Shown: one piece after another, positions 11,035 to 19,833 of the stretch
How positions within the stretch are numbered: position 1 is the first letter of the stretch
Layout: the number at the start of each line of letters is the position of its first letter
Source: Micromonospora terminaliae
GTDB taxonomy: Bacteria; Actinomycetota; Actinomycetes; Mycobacteriales; Micromonosporaceae
Length of the DNA stretch: 64,000 bases
Direction of reading: 5' to 3'
Assembly (NCBI RefSeq): GCF_009671205.1
Contig: NZ_CP045309.1
Span: forward strand, 1,302,001-1,366,000
Program-made: the position numbers and the translations under genes
The notes under the pieces: generated by a model
Databases searched by the model: none
The model's input: only the letters and a program-made list of their open reading frames with translations
What the model was told of the DNA's origin: nothing

Positions 11035-11072
11035 CTAACTTAACCACCCGGTAACTTACCGTGGGGTAACTT
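11035..11072. repeat. Three phased octamer repeats upstream of the acyl-CoA ligase
   Basis: Octamers cctaactt (11035-11042), ggtaactt (11050-11057) and ggtaactt (11065-11072) recur at exactly 15-base intervals. The last two also form ttacc-gtgg-ggtaa, a small inverted repeat. The block lies just upstream of the ligase start at 10997 on the minus strand and is AT-rich for this genome, so it may be promoter plus operator. Confidence 0.5.
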
Positions 11073-11100
11073 GCTGAGTTCGTCACACGGCGGCGGTGGG

Positions 11101-11277
11101 TCAGCGGCGTGGGGCGTTCCTCTGCACGACCCGGCGGCCCCGCACGAAGGCCAGCACGATGAGCACGACCAACGCGATGAGGCCGATGATGAGCAGCCAG
11201 CGCACCGCCTCCAGGAACAGCCCGAGCAGGATGAGTACGGCGGCCACGACGCCGACGATCCAGAGCAACGCCCGCAT
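11101..11277 (-). CDS. 58-residue hydrophobic membrane protein
   Basis: This small gene encodes 58 residues: a short start MRALLWIV, two nearly continuous hydrophobic stretches (about residues 4-22 and 26-45) and a basic tail VRGRRVVQRNAPRR. It should sit in the cytoplasmic membrane as a hairpin with both ends inside. An excellent ribosome-binding site (GGGAGGA, seven bases before the ATG) and strong third-position GC support it as real. Similar tiny proteins are common in actinomycetes, with no known function. Confidence 0.7.
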   Translation of the reverse strand: MRALLWIVGVVAAVLILLGLFLEAVRWLLIIGLIALVVLIVLAFVRGRRVVQRNAPRR

Positions 11278-11349
11278 GTCGTCCTCCCGGGAGTACGGTG
11301 GGCCGCCCGCTTTCCCGCTCCGGCCCCCGCCATGCGCGCCGGACCCGGG

Positions 11350-12063
11350 TCAGTGCCGGGCCACGTAGACGGTGTTCGCGGCCTCCCGGCCCTGCAACGG
11401 GTTGGGGAAGCGGACGACGTGCGCCACCGAGGTCGGGAACACCTCGGTCAGCGTCCGCTGGAACGCCTGATCCGGCGGGTCGTTCGACCAGAGCGCGAAC
11501 ACCCCGTCCGGCTCGAGCAGCGCGGCCAGCCGGCGCAGCCCGTCGACGGTGTAGAAGTCGGCGTGGCTGGGGTGCAGCACCTGGCGCGGGGAGTGGTCCA
11601 CGTCGAGCAGCACGGCGTGGAACCGGCGCCCCGGCGCCTCCGGGTCGAACCCGACGCCGCTCGCGACCGCCGCGAAGAAGTCGGCCCGGACGAACCGGGT
11701 CCGGGAATCAGCGGCCAGCCCGGCGGCGAACGGCAGCAGGTCCCGGCGGTGCCAGTCGATCACGTCCTCGATGGCCTCGACCACGATCAACGAGCGCACC
11801 CGGGGGTCCTCCAGGGCGGTGCGGGCCGTGTAGCCGAGGCCGAGCCCGCCCACCACCACATCCAGCGCCCCGTCCGACAGCGGGGCCAGCCCGAGCCGGG
11901 CGAGTTCGATCTCGGCGACGGGGAAGGCGCTGGACATGAGGAACTCGTCGTCGAGCTTCACCTCGTACACGTCGACGTCGAGTGCCGGGTCGCGGCGCCG
12001 CCGCAGGCTGATCTCGCCGATCGGCGTCTCCCGCCAGGCCAGTTCCTCGAAGCGTGCGCCCAC
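11350..12063 (-). CDS. Spermidine-synthase-like methyltransferase-fold protein
   Basis: The 237-residue protein has the Rossmann core of the spermine/spermidine synthase superfamily: DVVVGGLGLGYTARTAL (nucleotide-binding glycine loop), the acidic strand end VVEAIEDVIDWH, and VLLDVDHSP, where aminopropyltransferases have their catalytic Asp region. It lacks the usual N-terminal beta-domain. Such stand-alone versions are often of unknown substrate, so polyamine synthesis should not be assumed. The GTG at 12063 is preceded by GAGAGG and reads VGARFEELAW. Confidence 0.75.
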   Translation of the reverse strand: MGARFEELAWRETPIGEISLRRRRDPALDVDVYEVKLDDEFLMSSAFPVAEIELARLGLAPLSDGALDVVVGGLGLGYTARTALEDPRVRSLIVVEAIEDVIDWHRRDLLPFAAGLAADSRTRFVRADFFAAVASGVGFDPEAPGRRFHAVLLDVDHSPRQVLHPSHADFYTVDGLRRLAALLEPDGVFALWSNDPPDQAFQRTLTEVFPTSVAHVVRFPNPLQGREAANTVYVARH

Positions 12064-12240
12064 GGGTGTCCTCTCCGCCGGTCCGTGACCGGATGCTACC
12101 GGCCGGTCGCCCGGCCGCCCGGGGATATGGGCGGCGCGGCCGTTTTTCCGCGTCGCGCCGCATCGGCGGCCCGGCGGCGGGTACGCCGCCGACGGCTCCG
12201 GCGCGGCGCGGGGTCGAGGACGCCGGAGAGGGGAGCGGAC

Positions 12241-13254
12241 GTGGCGGAGATGCTGGCCGGACGGCTGCACGTGGCCGAGCGGGCGCTGCGGATGGAATCG
12301 GTGCCGGTGCCCGAACCGGGGCGCGGGCAGGTGCGGATCCGGGTGGCCGCGGCCGGGGTGTGCCTGTCGGACGTGCACCTGATCGACGGGACCCTGACCC
12401 CGCTGTACCTCGGTGGGGACGTGGTGACCCTCGGGCACGAGGTGGCGGGCACGGTGGACGCGCTCGGTGACGGGGTGACGGGCTGCCAGCCGGGGCAGCG
12501 GGTGCTGCTCCAGGCGGGGGAGCGCGACCGCTTCGGCCTCGTGCTCACCCGCGGCGTCGACTACGACGGCGGCTGGGCCGAGTACGCCCTGGCCCGCGAG
12601 GACACCCTGGTTCCCGTCCCCGACCTGCTCCCGTTCGAGCAGGCCTGCATCATCCCCGACGCGGTCTCCACGCCGTGGGCGGCGGTGACCGAGACGGCCC
12701 GGGTCCGGCCCGCGGAGGCGGCCGCCGTGTGGGGCGTCGGTGGCCTCGGCGCGCACGCCGTGCAGTTGCTGCTGCTGGTCGGCGCCGCACCGGTGATCGC
12801 CGTGGACCCGTTGCCCGCCGCCCGGGACCGGGCGGTCGCGCTCGGCGCGGACGTGGCCCTCGACCCGGCCGACGACGGCTTCAAGGACGCCGTGCTCGAA
12901 CTCGTCGGCACCCGCGGGCTGGACGTGGCCTTCGACTTCGCCGGCGTGAACGCGGTCCGTGAGCAGGCCATGACCGTGCTCGGCCGGCACGGCCGGCTGG
13001 TGCTCGCGGGCATCGCCAACCAGCCGGTCAGCATCCCGTCGGACAGCCGGTTCACCTACAACCGGCAGGCGGTGCTCGGCCACTACGGTTCCGAGGCCGA
13101 GCACGTCGGGCAACTGGTGACCCTCACGGGGCTGGGCCGGCTCGACCTGTCCGCGTCGGTCAGCGACGTGCTGCCGCTGGCGGACGCGCCGGAGGCGGTG
13201 CGCCGGGTGCACGACAAGGAGGGCAACCCGATCCGCCTGATCCTGCGTCCCTGA
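12241..13254 (+). CDS. Zinc-dependent alcohol dehydrogenase (MDR family)
   Basis: This is an NAD(P)-dependent medium-chain alcohol dehydrogenase of 337 residues. The catalytic zinc ligands are visible as Cys in AAGVCLSDVH and His-Glu in LGHEVAG. The structural-zinc four-Cys lobe is absent. The coenzyme loop is WGVGGLGAHAVQ. The start is a GTG at 12241 with GGAGAGGGGAG upstream. It is probably monocistronic; the next gene converges after 16 bases. The substrate is not predictable. Confidence 0.88.
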   Translation: MAEMLAGRLHVAERALRMESVPVPEPGRGQVRIRVAAAGVCLSDVHLIDGTLTPLYLGGDVVTLGHEVAGTVDALGDGVTGCQPGQRVLLQAGERDRFGLVLTRGVDYDGGWAEYALAREDTLVPVPDLLPFEQACIIPDAVSTPWAAVTETARVRPAEAAAVWGVGGLGAHAVQLLLLVGAAPVIAVDPLPAARDRAVALGADVALDPADDGFKDAVLELVGTRGLDVAFDFAGVNAVREQAMTVLGRHGRLVLAGIANQPVSIPSDSRFTYNRQAVLGHYGSEAEHVGQLVTLTGLGRLDLSASVSDVLPLADAPEAVRRVHDKEGNPIRLILRP

Positions 13255-13270
13255 CCGGGCGCGGCGCCGC

Positions 13271-13876
13271 TCAGTCGGGGCGGCTCGCCACGACGACCGT
13301 GTCGAGGGCGTCGACGGCGCCGCCGTCGGTGGTGGCCACCGGGCGGCGGGCCGTCTCAGCGCGCCGGATGTGCAGCCCGGCCAGCCCGTCGACCACCGCT
13401 TCGGGGGTCAGCAGGACGGCCGGGTCCTGCGGCCCGCCGGTGCCGCCGCTCAGGTTCGCCAGGTCGTGCCCGACCACCACGAGGCTCCCACCGGGGCGCA
13501 GCGCCTGCTTGGCCGCGGCCAGCACCACGGCGAAGTCGTCGGCGGGCAGGTGCAGGTAGCTGATGAGCACCAGGTCGTAGCTGCCGGGCACCGGCCGGTA
13601 CGCGGTCACGTCGGCGACCCGCCACTCGACCTCGACGCCGCGCCCGGCGGCCAGCTCGCGCCCGCGGCCGACGGCGACCGGCGAGAAGTCCACCGCGGTG
13701 ACCCGCCAGCCCTGCTCGGCCAGCCAGACCGCGTTGCGCCCCTCACCGGCGGCCAGGTCCAGCGCCGCGCCGGGTGTCAGCCCGCTGACCGACTCCACCA
13801 CGAAGCGGTTCGGCTCAGCGGTCCACACCAGACCCGGCGTGCTCGCGTACCGGGTGTCCCAGGCGCTGCTGTCCAC
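13271..13876 (-). CDS. Class I SAM-dependent methyltransferase (TehB-like)
   Basis: This 201-residue methyltransferase opens WDTRYASTPGLVWTAEPN and has motif I ALDLAAGEGRNA and acidic strand end AVDFS. It lies last in the sulfur-detoxification operon: its GTG start (13876, preceded by GGAGGAGG) is inside the end of the exporter gene, a 62-base same-strand overlap that suggests coupled translation. TehB-type enzymes methylate tellurite, selenite or thiols, so a role in methylating a reactive sulfur or chalcogen species would fit, but that is inference. Confidence 0.82.
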   Translation of the reverse strand: MDSSAWDTRYASTPGLVWTAEPNRFVVESVSGLTPGAALDLAAGEGRNAVWLAEQGWRVTAVDFSPVAVGRGRELAAGRGVEVEWRVADVTAYRPVPGSYDLVLISYLHLPADDFAVVLAAAKQALRPGGSLVVVGHDLANLSGGTGGPQDPAVLLTPEAVVDGLAGLHIRRAETARRPVATTDGGAVDALDTVVVASRPD

Positions 13877-14714
13877 TGTGTCCCCTCCTCCGGCGGCCCC
13901 ACACCGCCACGGTGACCGTACCGGCTCCGGCGAGTGCTCCCACGGTGAGTCCCGCGGCCAGGGGCAGCTGCTGCGCGAGGACGAAGATGCCCATCACCAC
14001 CACGAACCAACCGAACGACTTGCGCAGGAGGTCCGCGGGGATCCTCCCGGCGAGGCGACCGCCGAGGATGCTGCCGACGACGGCGGCGGCGGTCACCGCG
14101 AGTGCGAGTCCCCAGTTGATGCTCACGCTGGAGAGGTAGCCGGCCAGGCCGGCGAACGACTTCATCGCGATGACCACCAGGGAGGTGCCGACGGCGACCG
14201 GCATGGGCAGGCCGCCGAGCAGGGCCAGGGCCGGCACCACGAGGAAGCCGCCGCCCGCGCCGACCAGGCCGGTGACCAGCCCGACGACGATCCCGTCCAG
14301 GATCACCCGGAACGCCGGCAGCTCGTGCGGCACCGGCCGGCCCTCGGCGGCGCGCCGGCCCCGGATCATCGCGATCGCGGTGGCCAGCATCATCACCGCG
14401 AAGCCGGTGAGCAGGAATCCGGCCGGGACGAACTCCGCGAGCCGGCCGCCGGCGTACGCGCCGGTCATGCCGGCGAGGCCGAAGATCAGCCCGGTACGCC
14501 AGCGGACCCGTCCGGCGCGGGCGTGCGGCAGTACTCCGACGGCGCTGGTGGCGCCGACGACGAGCAGGGAGGTGGCGATCGCCTCCTTGGCCGGCAGCCC
14601 GGCGACGTACACCAGCAGCGGAACGGCGAGGATCGACCCGCCGCCGCCGAGCAGCCCGAGACTCACCCCGATCAGCACGGCCAGGCCGAGGGTGAGCAGC
14701 AGCGACGCGCTCAT
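13815..14714 (-). CDS. TauE/SafE family sulfite or sulfur-anion exporter
   Basis: This integral membrane protein of 299 residues has about eight hydrophobic segments in two similar halves. Each half opens with a glycine-rich loop (GLLGGGGSILAVPLLVY and GLVGAGGGFLVVPALALLGG), the hallmark of the TauE/SafE family that exports sulfite, sulfoacetate or related anions. The ATG overlaps the stop of the upstream rhodanese gene (ATGA). In this context sulfite or thiosulfate from persulfide oxidation is the likely cargo. Its basic C-terminal tail of about 30 residues overlaps the methyltransferase start. Confidence 0.9.
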   Translation of the reverse strand: MSASLLLTLGLAVLIGVSLGLLGGGGSILAVPLLVYVAGLPAKEAIATSLLVVGATSAVGVLPHARAGRVRWRTGLIFGLAGMTGAYAGGRLAEFVPAGFLLTGFAVMMLATAIAMIRGRRAAEGRPVPHELPAFRVILDGIVVGLVTGLVGAGGGFLVVPALALLGGLPMPVAVGTSLVVIAMKSFAGLAGYLSSVSINWGLALAVTAAAVVGSILGGRLAGRIPADLLRKSFGWFVVVMGIFVLAQQLPLAAGLTVGALAGAGTVTVAVWGRRRRGHSGQQRLGHPVREHAGSGVDR

Positions 14715-15310
14715 GCCCGCTCCCCGTTGCCCTCGCGCAGCTGGCCGACGACGGTGTCGAGGTCGCAGCTGGCGCCCCGGTTGTACGGCAGCCTGCTCAG
14801 CAGCATGCCCATGGCGCAGGTGTTGGTCACCGCGGCGAAGGTGAGGCCGGCGCCGATGAACGCGGCGACCCACTTGAGGCCCGGGACGAACACCGAAGCG
14901 AGGACGCTGAGCAGGACGATCGAGCCGGCCACCAGGCGGACCTGCCGCTCCAGGTCCCAGCGGGCCGCGCCCTGCTTCGTCGGCGCGTCCGCCGCCTGCC
15001 AGGCGAGCATGCCGCCGTTGAGGACCTTCAGGTTCGGCAGCCCGGCCCCCGCGAGGGCCCGCTCGGCCTGGGTGGCGCGGGCACCCGAGCGGCAGATCAG
15101 CACCACGTCCTCGTCGAGGTGGTTGCGCAGCTCCTCGCGGTGTTCCTTGAGCAGGTCCAGCGGGACGTTGTAGGCGCCGGGGATGTGCACGGTTTCGAAC
15201 TCGGCCGGGGTGCGGACGTCGAGCAGTCGGGGGGCGCGCCCGGAGTCGATCAGCTCCCGCAGGGTGCTGGCGTCGAGGGTGGCCGGGCCGGTGGTCTCGG
15301 AAGTGCTCAT
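14711..15310 (-). CDS. Rhodanese with C-terminal DUF2892 membrane domain (YgaP-like)
   Basis: The 199-residue protein joins a rhodanese domain (about residues 10-115; active-site loop CRSGARA with Cys73) to a DUF2892-type membrane hairpin (two hydrophobic segments, about 128-165). This is the architecture of YgaP, which carries sulfane sulfur as a cysteine persulfide at the inner membrane face. The ATG is preceded by GAGGAGAA. It lies between the persulfide dioxygenase and the exporter, consistent with passing sulfur from persulfides to an exportable anion. Confidence 0.9.
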   Translation of the reverse strand: MSTSETTGPATLDASTLRELIDSGRAPRLLDVRTPAEFETVHIPGAYNVPLDLLKEHREELRNHLDEDVVLICRSGARATQAERALAGAGLPNLKVLNGGMLAWQAADAPTKQGAARWDLERQVRLVAGSIVLLSVLASVFVPGLKWVAAFIGAGLTFAAVTNTCAMGMLLSRLPYNRGASCDLDTVVGQLREGNGERA

Positions 15311-15400
15311 TTCTCCTCGTTCCTGGAGGAATCGCCGTGGTGACGGCAGGGCGGGGCGCCGGCCGGCGCGCGGTGGCGCCGGCCGGTACTCGGATACGGG

Positions 15401-16801
15401 TCAGGCGTTGCCGGCCATCGCGACGCCTGCCGCCTCGGCCTGGTCGTACCTGTCGTTGATGACGACGACCTCGCGGCCGGCGTTGGCCAGCAGCGACGCG
15501 GCGGCGGTGGCCCGGTAGCCGGAGCCGCAGTGCACCCAGACGACGCCCGCCGGCACGTCGGCGAGCCGCTTGGGCAGGTCGGGCAGCGGGATGTGCACGG
15601 CGCCCGCGACATGGCCGGCGCGCCACTCGTTGGTCATCCGCACGTCGAGGACGACATCCGGCGCAGGCAGGTCCGCCGGGAGGTTCCCGGAGCGGGCGGC
15701 GGCGAGGGCCGGGAAGTTGGCCAGTCGCAGCTCGCGGAGCTGCCCGGCCTCGGCGGCCCACTGCTCGGCCGCGCCGGTGGCCTGCGCGGCCGGCCGATCG
15801 ATGCCGATCCGGACCAGTTCGCGCTGGGCGTCGGCGACCTGCTCCGGGGTCTCCGCGAGCAGCGTGATGGGCGTGCCCCAGTCGATCAGCCAACCCAGCC
15901 AGGTCGACATCGGGCCGTCCAGCCCGAGGCTGACCGTGCCGGCCAGGTGCGAGGCCGCGTACGCCTTGCGGTGCCGCAGGTCCACCACCCACTCCCCGGC
16001 GGAGATCCGCTCGCGGAGCTGGGCCGCGTCGGCGCGGGCGACCGGGGAGAGGTCGACCGGTGCCGGCCCGGCGCTGTTCGCCACGCCCATGTGGGCGTAG
16101 TACGCGGGGTAGGCGTCCAGGCCGGCGAGGGTCTGGCCGACGAACTCGTCCGCGGCCAGCCGCAGCACCGCGTTCGCCTGCTTCTCCCGCCCGATGGTCG
16201 AGTCGGGGGCGTCGGCCTGGCTGGCCGAGCAGAAGCTGCCGAAGCCGTGCGTGGGCCAGACCTGGGCCCCGTCGGGCAGCAGGTCGGCCAGCCGCCGCGC
16301 GGAGGCGTGCTGGTGGTGGGCCAGCGTGTGGGCGTGCTCCTGGCCGAGCAGGTCGGTGCGTCCGGTGGTACCGAAGAGCAGCGAGCCACCGGTGAAGACG
16401 CCCGCCGGCTGCCAGCCGCCGTCGGTGGCCTCGTCGAGGACGTACGACAGGTGGTGGAAGGTGTGGCCGGGGGTGGCGACCACGCGCAGGCGCAGCTTGT
16501 CCGAGACGGGCATCGTGTCGCCGTCGGTGACCGGCGTCCGGTCGAAGCCGACCTCGTCGGCGGCGGCCACCAGATACCGGGCGCCGGTGATCCGGGCCAG
16601 TTCCAGGCCACCGGAGACGTAGTCGTTGTGGATGTGCGTCTCCACCACGTGGGTGATCCGCACTCCGTTGGCCCCCGCGAGGTACAGGATCCGGTCGACG
16701 TCGCGCTGCGGGTCGACCACGATCGCCACCCGGCCGTCGGAGGCCAGGTAGCTGCGGTCGCCGAGCGAGGACGTGGCGATGACGGACACCTCTACTGACA
16801 T
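15401..16801 (-). CDS. Persulfide-dioxygenase-like metallo-beta-lactamase fused to two rhodanese domains
   Basis: The 466-residue protein has an ETHE1/CstB-like metallo-hydrolase (about residues 1-245): His56, His58 and Asp60 in THIHND, His113 in PGHTFHH, Asp150 in GRTD and His185 in PTHG. Two rhodanese domains follow. The first (about 255-350) lacks the catalytic Cys. The last (about 385-466) keeps it in HCGSGYRA. CstB-type proteins oxidise persulfides to thiosulfate or sulfite. The ATG at 16801 is preceded by GAGAGGAG, and an exact palindromic CstR-type operator lies about 25 bases upstream. It is the first gene of the four-gene sulfur operon. Confidence 0.92.
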   Translation of the reverse strand: MSVEVSVIATSSLGDRSYLASDGRVAIVVDPQRDVDRILYLAGANGVRITHVVETHIHNDYVSGGLELARITGARYLVAAADEVGFDRTPVTDGDTMPVSDKLRLRVVATPGHTFHHLSYVLDEATDGGWQPAGVFTGGSLLFGTTGRTDLLGQEHAHTLAHHQHASARRLADLLPDGAQVWPTHGFGSFCSASQADAPDSTIGREKQANAVLRLAADEFVGQTLAGLDAYPAYYAHMGVANSAGPAPVDLSPVARADAAQLRERISAGEWVVDLRHRKAYAASHLAGTVSLGLDGPMSTWLGWLIDWGTPITLLAETPEQVADAQRELVRIGIDRPAAQATGAAEQWAAEAGQLRELRLANFPALAAARSGNLPADLPAPDVVLDVRMTNEWRAGHVAGAVHIPLPDLPKRLADVPAGVVWVHCGSGYRATAAASLLANAGREVVVINDRYDQAEAAGVAMAGNA

Positions 16802-16826
16802 GTGCCGTTCTCCTCTCTTTCCCCAT

Positions 16827-16842
16827 ATACCCCGGGGGGTAT
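16827..16842. promoter_or_regulatory. CstR/CsoR-type operator, site 1
   Basis: The perfect inverted repeat atacccc-gg-ggggtat lies upstream of the persulfide dioxygenase gene (start 16801). It matches the TA-C-G-TA pattern bound by CsoR-family repressors. Three relatives occur at 17221, 17251 and 18208. Confidence 0.8.
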
Positions 16843-16884
16843 AGCGGAGACAGACTTCGGCCCGGATCTCGGGCGTGTGTTTAC

Positions 16885-16916
16885 CCGCCCTCGCCACGAT
16901 CACGCGGCGAGGGCGG
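16885..16916 (-). terminator. Hairpin terminator of the CstR-like gene
   Basis: A perfect 11-bp stem (16885-16895 with 16906-16916) with a 10-base loop begins 13 bases after the repressor stop codon. It should separate the repressor transcript from the sulfur operon downstream. Confidence 0.65.
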
Positions 16917-16928
16917 TGAATTCCTCGG

Positions 16929-17267
<339 letters not shown>

Positions 17268-17376
17268 TCAGCCGCCGGCTTGGCCGGCGGATTCCCCGCC
17301 CGGGTGGCGGGTCACCCGATGGCGGGTACCCGGGCACCCGCGGGCGACATCATGTGCACCGAGGGGAGCAGACACC

Positions 17377-17769
17377 ATGAACTACGCGATCGCCACCCGG
17401 GTGCCCGCCGGGTTCGCCCCGACGGTGGAGCGGGTCCGCGCGGCCCTGAAGGACCAGGGCTTCGGGGTGCTGACCGAGATCGACCTGCGCTCGACGCTGC
17501 GCGACAAGCTCGGGGTCGATCTGGCGGAGTACGTCATCCTGGGGGCCTGCAACCCGCCCCTGGCGCACCGCGCCGTGCGGGCGGACCCGGCGATCGGCCT
17601 GCTCCTGCCGTGCAACGTCGTGGTCCGTGCCGAGGGGCCGGACAGCACGGTGGTGCAGGCCATGGACCCGCAGGTCATGGTGCAGCTCAGCGAGGCGCCC
17701 GAGCTGCGGGCGGTCGCCGACGAGGCCGCGGCCCGGCTGCGGGCCGCCCTGGACGCCGTGGCCGCCTGA
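17377..17769 (+). CDS. DUF302 family protein
   Basis: This is a soluble 130-residue protein of the DUF302 family, recognisable from VERVRAALKDQGFGVLTEIDL, the middle LGACNPPLAHRA (a conserved Cys in an LGxCNP loop) and LLPCNVVVR with a second conserved Cys. Members are very often found beside sulfur, copper or rhodanese genes; the biochemical role is unknown. The ATG at 17377 follows GAGGGGAG. Divergent from the CstR-like gene and sharing its operator region, it looks like part of the regulon. Confidence 0.85.
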   Translation: MNYAIATRVPAGFAPTVERVRAALKDQGFGVLTEIDLRSTLRDKLGVDLAEYVILGACNPPLAHRAVRADPAIGLLLPCNVVVRAEGPDSTVVQAMDPQVMVQLSEAPELRAVADEAAARLRAALDAVAA

Positions 17770-17796
17770 ACCCCCGCCGCGGGGGCGGGCGGCGGA

Positions 17797-18165
17797 TCAG
17801 CGGTCGGCGCCGCTGCCGGCCAGCTTCGACCGCACCTCGTCCATGTCCAGGTCGCGCACCGCCTGGATTACCTGCTCCAGTGCGGCGGCCGGCAGCGCGC
17901 CGGGCTGGGCGAAGACCAGGACGCCGTCCCGGAAGGCCATCAGCGTCGGGATCGACCGGATCTGGGCGGCCGCGGCGAGGCCCTGCTCCGCCTCGGTGTC
18001 GACCTTGCCGAACACGATGTCGGGGTGCTGCTCGCTGGCCCTCTCGAAGACCGGCGCGAAGCTGCGGCAGGGGCCGCACCAGCTGGCCCAGAAATCGACC
18101 AGGACGATCCCGTCCCGGCTCACGCTCTCCGCGAAGTCCGCTCCGGTCAGCGCCACGCTGGCCAT
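17797..18165 (-). CDS. Thioredoxin of the sulfur regulon
   Basis: This 122-residue thioredoxin has the intact active site FWASWCGPC (Cys30, Cys33) and the cis-Pro in RSIPTLMAF. It should reduce protein or low-molecular disulfides and persulfides. The ATG at 18165 has GGAGGTGG upstream, and a CstR-type palindrome lies about 43 bases before the start, so it is likely induced with the persulfide operon. Confidence 0.92.
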   Translation of the reverse strand: MASVALTGADFAESVSRDGIVLVDFWASWCGPCRSFAPVFERASEQHPDIVFGKVDTEAEQGLAAAAQIRSIPTLMAFRDGVLVFAQPGALPAAALEQVIQAVRDLDMDEVRSKLAGSGADR

Positions 18166-18207
18166 GTCCCACCTCCGAGTCTCGATGGCGTTTCTGGAGG
18201 GCACAAC

Positions 18208-18224
18208 ATACCCGGGGGGGGTAT
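18208..18224. promoter_or_regulatory. CstR/CsoR-type operator, site 4
   Basis: The sequence ataccc-ggggg-gggtat is an inverted repeat with 6-bp arms upstream of the thioredoxin start (18165, minus strand). It brings thioredoxin into the same predicted regulon as sites 1-3. Confidence 0.75.
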
Positions 18225-18367
18225 CTGTTCCCCGGGTGTGCCGGCTCACTCGGGAACGTCGATGGGGATCTGCGGCCGGCCACGCCGGTCGACCCACCAC
18301 GCAGGGTCCACAGGGGATCAACCGAGCGTCTATCCTGTGCGCCGAGGAACCAGGCGGAAGGGATCCG

Positions 18368-19750
18368 ATGCCGTCCCGGCAGGACCAGCTGCACTCCTAC
18401 CAGTTCACCGTCCAGCGGGCGGTCGCCGCGCTCGTGCTGCGGGAGACCGACCCCGCGCAGTCGCCGTTCCGCCGGCTGGCCGGCGCCGGCCTGGCCAGCG
18501 TGCTGGTCGCGGTCATCGCGCTCGGCGGGGTCGCCCTCTACGGCCTGTTCACCGGCGGCGGCAGCGCCTGGCGCGACCCGGGCGCGGTGATCGTGGAGAA
18601 GGAGTCCGGGGCGCGGTTCGTCTACCGGGAGGAGAAGCTGCACCCGGTCCTCAACTACGCCTCGGCGCTGCTGGTCATCGGGGCGGACCGGCCGAAGACC
18701 GTGCTGGTCTCCCGACGCGCCATCGAGGGCGTGCCGCGCGGCCTGCCGCTCGGCATCGCCGACGCCCCCGACTCGCTGCCCGCGCCGGGGCGGCTCGCCA
18801 CCGGAGCGTGGACGGTCTGCTCGGTCACCGCCGCCGAGGCTGGCCGCACCGAGGTCCGCTCGGCGCTGCTGATCGGCCGGTACGCCACCGGCGGCCGGCC
18901 CCTGGGCGACCAGGGCCTGCTGCTGCGCCATCCTGACGGCAGCCTGCACCTGCTCTGGCACGAGCGCCGCTACCTGCTCCGCGACACCGACCGGGTGCTC
19001 GCCGCGCTGGCCGCCACCCGGGAGCGGGCGGTGCCGGTGGCCGCGGCGCTGCTCAACACCGTGCCGGCGGGCGCCGACCTGGCGCCGCCCCCGCTGCCCG
19101 ACCTGGGCGCCCCCTCCGAGCGGGTCACCGGCGCGGCCGTCGGCGACGTCTACCTGGTCCGCAACTCGGGCGGCGGCCGGCAGTACGCCGTGGCCGGGCG
19201 ATCCGGTCTGGCCGGCATCACCGAGTTGCAGGCGGCCCTGCTGCTCGCCCGCACCGGCCAGGGCGACCCGGAACCGATCACCCTCGGCCGGTTCGCCGCG
19301 CTGCCGAAGCTCCCCGACCTGGTGCCCACCGGGCCGACCGCCCCGCCCGCCGTGCCGCCCGCGCTGGCCACGGCGGACGGCGGCGCGCTCTGCGCCCGCG
19401 TCGGCGACGACACCGGCGTACGCGAGGTCCGGCTCGGCGTCACCCCGCCGGACCTCTCCGCCGCCGCCCGGGCCCCGGCCGGCCGGGGCGGGCCGGCCGA
19501 CCACGTGCTGGTCGCGCCCGGAAGGGGCGCACTGGTCGAGTCGGTCGCCGCGCCCGGCGCCACCGGCGGCGCGGTCAGCGTGATCACCGACCTCGGCCGG
19601 CGCTACGTGCTGGGCGGCGCCGACGTGCCCGGCATGCTCGGCTACGCCGGGGTCCGTCCGGTCCGGCTGCCGGCGGGCCTGGTCAGCCTCGTGCCGGCCG
19701 GCAGTCCGCTCGACCCGGCCGCCGCCCGCACCCTCGCCGCACCGGCCTGA
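18368..19750 (+). CDS. eccB: Type VII secretion protein EccB
   Basis: This is a membrane-anchored component of the ESX/type VII secretion core. The 460-residue protein opens with the EccB signature PSRQDQLHSYQFTVQRAVAALV, has one transmembrane segment (about residues 42-62, LASVLVAVIALGGVALYGLF), then a long extracellular part with repeats, including LVRNSGGGRQYAV. Two Cys (in WTVCSV and GALCARV) could form the conserved disulfide. The start follows GGCGGAAGGGA, and a TATCCT -10-like box lies at 18331. No other ESX gene is in the window, so it is an orphan copy here. Confidence 0.92.
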   Translation: MPSRQDQLHSYQFTVQRAVAALVLRETDPAQSPFRRLAGAGLASVLVAVIALGGVALYGLFTGGGSAWRDPGAVIVEKESGARFVYREEKLHPVLNYASALLVIGADRPKTVLVSRRAIEGVPRGLPLGIADAPDSLPAPGRLATGAWTVCSVTAAEAGRTEVRSALLIGRYATGGRPLGDQGLLLRHPDGSLHLLWHERRYLLRDTDRVLAALAATRERAVPVAAALLNTVPAGADLAPPPLPDLGAPSERVTGAAVGDVYLVRNSGGGRQYAVAGRSGLAGITELQAALLLARTGQGDPEPITLGRFAALPKLPDLVPTGPTAPPAVPPALATADGGALCARVGDDTGVREVRLGVTPPDLSAAARAPAGRGGPADHVLVAPGRGALVESVAAPGATGGAVSVITDLGRRYVLGGADVPGMLGYAGVRPVRLPAGLVSLVPAGSPLDPAAARTLAAPA

Positions 19751-19751
19751 C

Positions 19752-19814
19752 CCGGGCCACGGGTCCGCCGCTGGGGCACGCGGGGGGAGCGTGACCGGGC
19801 CACGGGTCCGCCGC
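19752..19814. repeat. 20-bp direct repeat in the eccB-methyltransferase gap
   Basis: An identical 20-mer begins at 19752 and again at 19795 (43 bases apart), beginning ccgggccacgggtcc and with similar flanks. It lies between the convergent stops of eccB and a methyltransferase gene, so it may act as a duplicated terminator-proximal element or be a small tandem duplication. Confidence 0.6.
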
Positions 19815-19833
19815 CCGGGCGCGCGGAGAGCGC

